16,626 nucleotides of DNA. It comes from Deltaproteobacteria bacterium (GTDB lineage Bacteria; Desulfobacterota; B13-G15; RBG-16-54-18). The translations under genes were made by a program, and so were the position numbers. This document shows, piece by piece, positions 12,711-16,626 of this stretch. The notes under the pieces are model-generated. The model was not told the DNA's origin, ran no database searches, and saw nothing but the letters and a program-made list of their open reading frames with translations. Location of the stretch: the NCBI GenBank assembly GCA_003646745.1, contig QMLM01000010.1, forward strand, positions 1 through 16,626. The letters run 5' to 3'. Position 1 is the first letter of the stretch. Each line of letters begins with the position of its first letter.

Positions 12711-13565
12711 ATGGGGGCTTTAGGGGCCCACATGTCCATAGCCGGTGGGATCCACAAGGCCCTCTGGCGGGGGAAGCAGCTAGGGTGTGATACCATACAA
12801 ATCTTTACTAAAAACGCCAACCAATGGCGGGCCAAACCCCTCGTCCCCGGTGATATAGATGCCTTTCAAAAGGCCTGGCAGCAGACGGGTATAAACCCCA
12901 TAATGGCCCACGACAGTTACCTCATCAACCTCGCCTCCCCTGAGGAGGGGCTCTATAGACAATCCCTTAAGGCCCTTGGTGAGGAGTTGCAACGGGCCGA
13001 GGCATTGAGGCTTCCTTACTTGATAATGCATCCTGGATCGCATAAGGGAAGTGGCGAGCAAGAAGGTCTTCATCGGATCGCCCAGGGGATAAACCTATTA
13101 TATCACAGGGGCGGAGGCACAGAGGTGATGATCTTACTGGAGACCACGGCCGGACAGGGGACCAATTTGGGTTACCGCTTTGAGCACCTTGCCAAGATCA
13201 TTGAGTTGGTCGAAGAGGATGAGAGGGTGGGGGTCTGTCTTGATACCTGTCATGTCTTTGCCGCCGGTTATGATATCAGCACCCCGGAGGGATATGAAGC
13301 CACCTTTGAGGAGTTCCACCGGATCATCGGTCTGGATCGCCTAAAGGTTATCCACATCAACGACTCCAGGGCGCAATTGGGCACCAGGATAGACCGCCAT
13401 GAGCATATCGGCCGGGGGCATCTGGGGTTAGAGACCTTCCGCCGTCTCCTACAGGATACCCGCTTTGCTGCACTTCCTTTTATCTTGGAGACCCCAAAGG
13501 GAAAAGACTCACAAGGGGAGGACTGGGATGTGGTGAACCTGAGGGTTCTTAGGGAGTTACTCTAG
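12711..13565 (+). CDS. nfo: Endonuclease IV (AP endonuclease, Nfo)
   Basis: A 284-residue TIM-barrel DNA repair enzyme that cuts 5' of abasic sites and removes 3' blocking groups. All nine ligands of the trinuclear zinc site can be aligned: H67 (AHDSY), H107 (MHPGS), E144 (LLETTAG), D178 and H181 (CLDTCHVFAAGYD), H215 (IHINDS), D228 and H230 (RIDRHEHIGRGH) and E260 (LETPKG). The start MGALGAHMSIAGG is the normal N-terminus. The ribosome site is modest (CGGGG about 6 nt upstream). It begins 27 bp after the mutase gene and its stop codon overlaps a possible GTG start of the next gene. A DNA repair enzyme inside a sugar/glycolysis gene run is probably housekeeping clustering without functional linkage. 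Confidence 0.95.
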   Translation: MGALGAHMSIAGGIHKALWRGKQLGCDTIQIFTKNANQWRAKPLVPGDIDAFQKAWQQTGINPIMAHDSYLINLASPEEGLYRQSLKALGEELQRAEALRLPYLIMHPGSHKGSGEQEGLHRIAQGINLLYHRGGGTEVMILLETTAGQGTNLGYRFEHLAKIIELVEEDERVGVCLDTCHVFAAGYDISTPEGYEATFEEFHRIIGLDRLKVIHINDSRAQLGTRIDRHEHIGRGHLGLETFRRLLQDTRFAALPFILETPKGKDSQGEDWDVVNLRVLRELL

Positions 13566-13567
13566 TG

Positions 13568-14746
13568 ATGAAAGGCCAACTTATCTCAAAGAGACTACAA
13601 CAGATCATTGAAGAAAGGATCAAGCGCAATGGTCCCCTTACCTTTGCCGAATTTATGCAGCTGTGTCTTTACCACCCTCAATACGGTTATTACTCTTCGG
13701 GCCGTGCTCGTAGGGGGAGAGAAGGGGATTATTTCACCAGTCCCACTGTCCACCCCATCTTCGGGGCCTTGCTGGGCAAACAGTTGGTCCAGATGTGGAG
13801 GATTTTAGGGGAGGGCAAATTCGATATTGTGGAAGCAGGAGCAGGAGAGGGATACCTCTGTTATGATCTATTGGGATATCTGAAAAGGAATGAACCCCAA
13901 TTCTATAACCTCCTTCATTATCATATGGTAGAGGTAAGTCCTCTGGTCATCGAAAGGCAGAGGGAATTTTTAGCCTCTTTTCAGGAAAAGGTTACATGGT
14001 ACAAACCCGATCAGATAAGTAGGTTAAGGATTGAGGGGTGTTTTCTTTCCAATGAATTGTTAGATTCCTTCCCGGTGCATCGAGTGGTAATGGAAGCAGA
14101 GGAGTTGAAAGAGATCTACGTAGACATTCAAGATGGGGCCCTCAGGGAAGTGACGCAGAAACCCTCCACAGCCGAACTGGAGGGGTACTTCCGCCGCCTG
14201 GGGATCAGCTTGGCTGAGGGGCAAAGAGCTGAGGTGAATCTGGAGGCTTTACGTTGGCTCAGGGCAGTGGCGCGGGGGCTCAAAAGGGGTTTTGTGATCA
14301 CCATCGACTACGGTTACCTTGCTCAAGAGCTATTCAGCCGTGAACGCAGAAACGGGACTATATTATGTTATCGCGGCCACACGGTCTCATCTGATCCATA
14401 CATCCAGTTAGGCCTGCAAGATATTACCTCCCACGTCGACTTTACCTCCCTCATCCTCTGGGGGCAGCAGTGGGGGCTCAGGTTTGCTGGCCTGGTCCCT
14501 CAATACAAATTCCTGCTTGCCTTAGGGATTCTGGAAGAGGTGGCAGTTTTGGGGGAGGGTAAGGAGGGGTTGGAGGCCACGTTGGAACGGCTTACCGTAA
14601 AAAACCTTATCCTACCTGGCGCAATGGGGGAGACCTTCAAGGTATTGATCCAGCACAAAGAGATAGAGAGCCCCCAGCTGGATGGGTTAAGGGAACCTTT
14701 TAATGGAGGTGAAAAATGGTTAGCGAGGAGATCATCCGCTCCCTGA
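13568..14746 (+). CDS. midA: MidA-family SAM-dependent methyltransferase (COG1565/DUF185)
   Basis: A 392-residue class I methyltransferase of the MidA/NDUFAF7 family. N-terminal GPLTFAEFMQLCLYHPQYGY (22-41), RGREGDYFTSPTVHPIFG (49-66), SAM-binding IVEAGAGEGYL (87-97) and SNELLDSFPVHR (161-172) are the family's defining blocks, with ITIDYGY further on. Mitochondrial NDUFAF7 dimethylates an arginine of the NDUFS2 subunit for complex I assembly; the bacterial target is generally unknown. No complex I gene is in the window. The start is ATG 13568; GTG 13565, which shares a base with the nfo stop, is one codon earlier. The 3' end overlaps apgM by 31 bp in another frame, so the C-terminus (roughly the last ten residues) is shared coding sequence. 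Confidence 0.9.
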   Translation: MKGQLISKRLQQIIEERIKRNGPLTFAEFMQLCLYHPQYGYYSSGRARRGREGDYFTSPTVHPIFGALLGKQLVQMWRILGEGKFDIVEAGAGEGYLCYDLLGYLKRNEPQFYNLLHYHMVEVSPLVIERQREFLASFQEKVTWYKPDQISRLRIEGCFLSNELLDSFPVHRVVMEAEELKEIYVDIQDGALREVTQKPSTAELEGYFRRLGISLAEGQRAEVNLEALRWLRAVARGLKRGFVITIDYGYLAQELFSRERRNGTILCYRGHTVSSDPYIQLGLQDITSHVDFTSLILWGQQWGLRFAGLVPQYKFLLALGILEEVAVLGEGKEGLEATLERLTVKNLILPGAMGETFKVLIQHKEIESPQLDGLREPFNGGEKWLARRSSAP

Positions 14747-15921
14747 CGGTGAAGACACCTTCTAAGATCGCCCTTTTGGTCTTGGATGGGGTAGGAGGGT
14801 TGCCCGTAGATGGCAAAACAGAGCTGGAGGCGGCTCACACCCCCCATCTGGATGAGCTAGCCTCCCGCTCCATTTGTGGGGTGACCGACGCCGTCTCCCC
14901 AGGAATTACCCCTGGTAGTGGCCCAGGACACCTAAGTATGTTTGGCTATGACCCTCTGAGATATGAGATAGGCAGAGGAGTTCTGGAGGCTCTGGGGATC
15001 GGGATGGAGCTGGGCAAGGAGGATGTGGTGGCCAGGGGAAACTTCGCTACCATGGATAAACAGGGACTGATTGTAGACCGCAGGGCCGGTCGCATTCCAA
15101 CGGAGAAGAACATAGAGCTGTGCGACCTCCTGCAAAATGAGATCAAGGAGATAGAGGGGGTGCGCGTGGAAATCAGAAACGGGAAAGAGCACCGCTTTGT
15201 GCTGCGCTTTTCGGGTGAAGGCTTAGATGGCCGGCTCCAGGATACAGATCCCCAGAGAGAAGGCCAACCTCCTAGGCCTGTTACCCCCATAGTCCCCGAG
15301 GCGCAAAGGACGGCCAGGATAGTAGAACTCTTCCTTGAGAGGGCCAATCAAATATTAAGGGACCACCGTCCTGCCAACACGGTACTTCTACGGGGGATCT
15401 CTCAGATACCCGAGATTCCCAGTATGTCAGAACTGTTCAAGTTGACCCCTGCCTGCATCGCTACCTATCCTATGTACAAAGGACTGGCAACACTGGTGGG
15501 GATGGAAATACTGACCACTGGCGAGGAGATCGCCGATGAGTTCATAAGCTTAAAGGAGAACTATGACCGCTTTGACTTCTTTTACATCCATATAAAAAAG
15601 ACCGACAGCTACGGTGAAGACGGCGACTTTCAGCGGAAGGTCCAGATCATTGAAGAGGTGGACCGACACATACCGGAGCTTCTGGCCCTAGGACCAGATG
15701 TTGTCGCCGTGACTGGCGATCATTCTACTCCTTCACTCCTAAAGGCCCATAGCTGGCATCCCAATCCTTTTATCCTCTATTCCCGATATGAGAGGGCCGA
15801 CGACGTTAGGGAATTTACCGAGGCGGCGTGTGCCAGAGGGGGGCTGGGGAGGTTTCTGGCAGTAGATGAGATGCCTCTCATGCTCGCCTCGGCCCTGAAG
15901 CTGAAGAAGTTCGGGGCCTAG
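14716..15921 (+). CDS. apgM: Cofactor-independent phosphoglycerate mutase, archaeal type (ApgM)
   Basis: A 401-residue member of the alkaline phosphatase superfamily. It interconverts 3- and 2-phosphoglycerate in glycolysis/gluconeogenesis without 2,3-bisphosphoglycerate. Metal and catalytic residues can be seen: D24 (LVLDGVGG), nucleophile S68 (PGSGPGHLS, then MFGYDP), H292/D297, D316, D335 and H336 (TGDHSTPS) and H345 (AHSWHPNPF). The PGSGPGH loop differs from the PGSDVAN form common in archaea but occurs in bacterial members. GGAGGTG (14705-14711) is a good ribosome site for ATG 14716, inside the end of midA. The overlap of 31 bp implies joint transcription. This is probably the organism's glycolytic mutase or one of several. 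It is convergent with the next gene, 7 bp from its stop. Confidence 0.92.
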   Translation: MVSEEIIRSLTVKTPSKIALLVLDGVGGLPVDGKTELEAAHTPHLDELASRSICGVTDAVSPGITPGSGPGHLSMFGYDPLRYEIGRGVLEALGIGMELGKEDVVARGNFATMDKQGLIVDRRAGRIPTEKNIELCDLLQNEIKEIEGVRVEIRNGKEHRFVLRFSGEGLDGRLQDTDPQREGQPPRPVTPIVPEAQRTARIVELFLERANQILRDHRPANTVLLRGISQIPEIPSMSELFKLTPACIATYPMYKGLATLVGMEILTTGEEIADEFISLKENYDRFDFFYIHIKKTDSYGEDGDFQRKVQIIEEVDRHIPELLALGPDVVAVTGDHSTPSLLKAHSWHPNPFILYSRYERADDVREFTEAACARGGLGRFLAVDEMPLMLASALKLKKFGA

Positions 15922-15953
15922 AGGGGCTCTAGAATTTAGATGGTAGGCCCCTC
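15913..15953. terminator. Possible bidirectional hairpin at a convergent gene end
   Basis: GGGGCCTA (15913-15920) is a perfect inverted repeat of TAGGCCCC (15944-15951), and the overlapping GAGGGGC (15921-15927) can instead pair with GCCCCTC (15947-15953). They cover both stop codons of the convergent genes, which are only 7 bp apart. There is no T-run on either side, so any termination would need Rho or rely on the structure itself. The loop is 19-23 nt, longer than ideal. Confidence 0.3.
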
Positions 15954-16525
15954 CCCTTAAATAGATCTAATGGTTCTTCCTCCTCGCTTGCTTTTCCTTC
16001 GCCGGATATCTTGGGGGTCCTGCCGGCAAGGCCCAGACGAGAGGAGAGTTCATTCTGGATCAGTTTCTCCAAGACATCTGTCTCGCGGCTGGCTGCCTTG
16101 AGATCTCCTTTCAGTTGGGAATCGATGGCTTTTTTTATGTCTTTTTCTACCCCTTTAAGCTTGGGTTTAATGAGGTTTTGCAGGCCAGAGGCTAGGGTCT
16201 TGGTAGCTGAGGAGGAAAGGGTCATGGAAGGTTGGTCGAGGGTACCATCAATAGAGATTATTAAATTGAATGACCCCATATTTTTAAAGAGGTCTGCCAG
16301 GATGGCCGCTTTAGCTCCTACAGCTACTTTGGGGCGGTGGACCTCCAGCAACACTCGACCCTTTAAGGCATCTTCCTTGGCACGGAGGTAGCCATTCACA
16401 TCTATGATAGCAGAGGTGAGCCGAAGAGGTGATTCCATTTTTGCAGTCTCCGAGTGTTGTACTTTAAGTTTTTTTATAATTAAATCGATGCGGTCGTCGA
16501 TAAACTTAATGATGTATCGCACCAT
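15929..16525 (-). CDS. Uncharacterised protein, possibly AsmA/TIGR03545-like C-terminal region
   Basis: A 198-residue protein from ATG 16525, which has GAGG about 6 nt upstream; a TTG four codons earlier is the only other start, and a stop lies directly before it. No signal peptide or membrane helix is clear. The first half is beta-like (LRLTSAIIDVNGYLRA, then FNLIISIDGTLDQPSMTLSS). The second half is a charged helical region (KTLASGLQNLIKPKLKGVEK, then a KAIDSQLK stretch). The ISIDGTLDQPSMTLSS pattern followed by Lys-rich helices recalls the C-terminal part of AsmA-like and TIGR03545 proteins, but the large N-terminal domain of those families is missing. It may be a stand-alone small relative or a remnant. 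It is transcribed alone against apgM. I cannot assign a function. Confidence 0.6.
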   Translation of the reverse strand: MVRYIIKFIDDRIDLIIKKLKVQHSETAKMESPLRLTSAIIDVNGYLRAKEDALKGRVLLEVHRPKVAVGAKAAILADLFKNMGSFNLIISIDGTLDQPSMTLSSSATKTLASGLQNLIKPKLKGVEKDIKKAIDSQLKGDLKAASRETDVLEKLIQNELSSRLGLAGRTPKISGEGKASEEEEPLDLFKGRGLPSKF

Positions 16526-16554
16526 GGCAAACCTCAATCAATTATCTATCGCCT

Positions 16555-16602
16555 TTCTTATCAGATATGGCGTAATTAGTCAAATTTTTTTAAAAAAAAT
16601 TT
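16555..16602 (-). promoter_or_regulatory. AT-rich upstream region and weak promoter for the 15929-16525 gene
   Basis: On the minus strand, TTGACT (16578-16583) is preceded by an A/T-only palindromic block (16582-16602: AAA, T-run, A-run, TTT) that could serve as an UP element or bent DNA. Possible -10 elements are GATAAG at a 15-bp spacer or TAAGAA at 17 bp, both imperfect. This gene must be transcribed from here, so a promoter is expected, but the exact one is uncertain. Confidence 0.3.
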
Positions 16603-16626
16603 ACCAGATATTTGATAATATAAAGA

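Noticed and set aside
16011..16391. 126-codon plus-strand frame opposite the terminal small gene
   Set aside because: Arg/Ser-rich shadow translation with no ribosome site; the minus-strand frame has a better start and composition.
1..16626. CRISPR arrays, tRNA or rRNA genes, insertion sequences, phage or toxin-antitoxin modules
   Set aside because: No regularly spaced repeats, cloverleaf sequences, transposase or integrase motifs were seen; the HTH fragment at the left edge alone does not show a mobile element.

Overview
The window is an ordinary-density bacterial chromosome segment. Nearly all of it is coding, intergenic gaps are short, and no rRNA, tRNA, transposase, phage structural gene or CRISPR array is visible. 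A Tat-exported metallo-hydrolase, a five-part Liv-type importer next to an acyl-CoA synthetase, a PATAN/DUF4388 protein and an archaeal-type phosphoglycerate mutase together suggest an anaerobic Desulfobacterota ('deltaproteobacterial')-like organism. The coding style (AGG/AGA for arginine, GGG for glycine, purine-rich mRNA, many GTG/TTG starts) fits a thermophile-leaning member of such a group. This taxonomic guess is inference only.

Layout. (1) 1-231: tail of an excisionase/MerR-like helix-turn-helix protein cut by the window edge. (2) 331-7937, plus strand: a Tat-signal metallo-beta-lactamase-fold enzyme of the COG1237 type, then a probable operon of periplasmic binding protein, LivH, LivM, LivG and LivF, ending with an AMP-forming acyl-CoA synthetase. 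Read together, these genes could take up an organic acid (possibly released outside the membrane by the hydrolase) and trap it as a CoA thioester; the substrate is not evident. A perfect 11-bp GC-rich hairpin sits between the binding-protein and permease genes. (3) 7956-9155, minus strand: an M24-family Xaa-Pro-type metallopeptidase with all five metal ligands. (4) 9156-9381: a divergent promoter region with a perfect TTGACA on each strand. (5) 9382-11084, plus strand: a TPR/PATAN protein and a 97-residue membrane protein of unknown function.

(6) 11085-11330: the most interesting non-coding stretch. It ends in a clear intrinsic terminator, and upstream segments can pair in two mutually exclusive ways, giving the topology of a transcription attenuator ahead of the next gene. 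(7) 11331-15921, plus strand: a tightly packed run of phosphomannomutase/phosphoglucomutase, endonuclease IV (nfo), a MidA-family methyltransferase and cofactor-independent phosphoglycerate mutase (apgM). Spacing is 27 bp, then a stop/start junction, then a 31-bp overlap. (8) 15929-16525, minus strand: a small protein of uncertain family, possibly AsmA/TIGR03545-like, convergent with apgM and preceded by a very AT-rich upstream region.

No stretch over 300 bases lacks a gene. Nothing here is certainly a new system. The best leads are the attenuator-like leader at 11117-11259 and the exported hydrolase / Liv transporter / CoA-ligase grouping.
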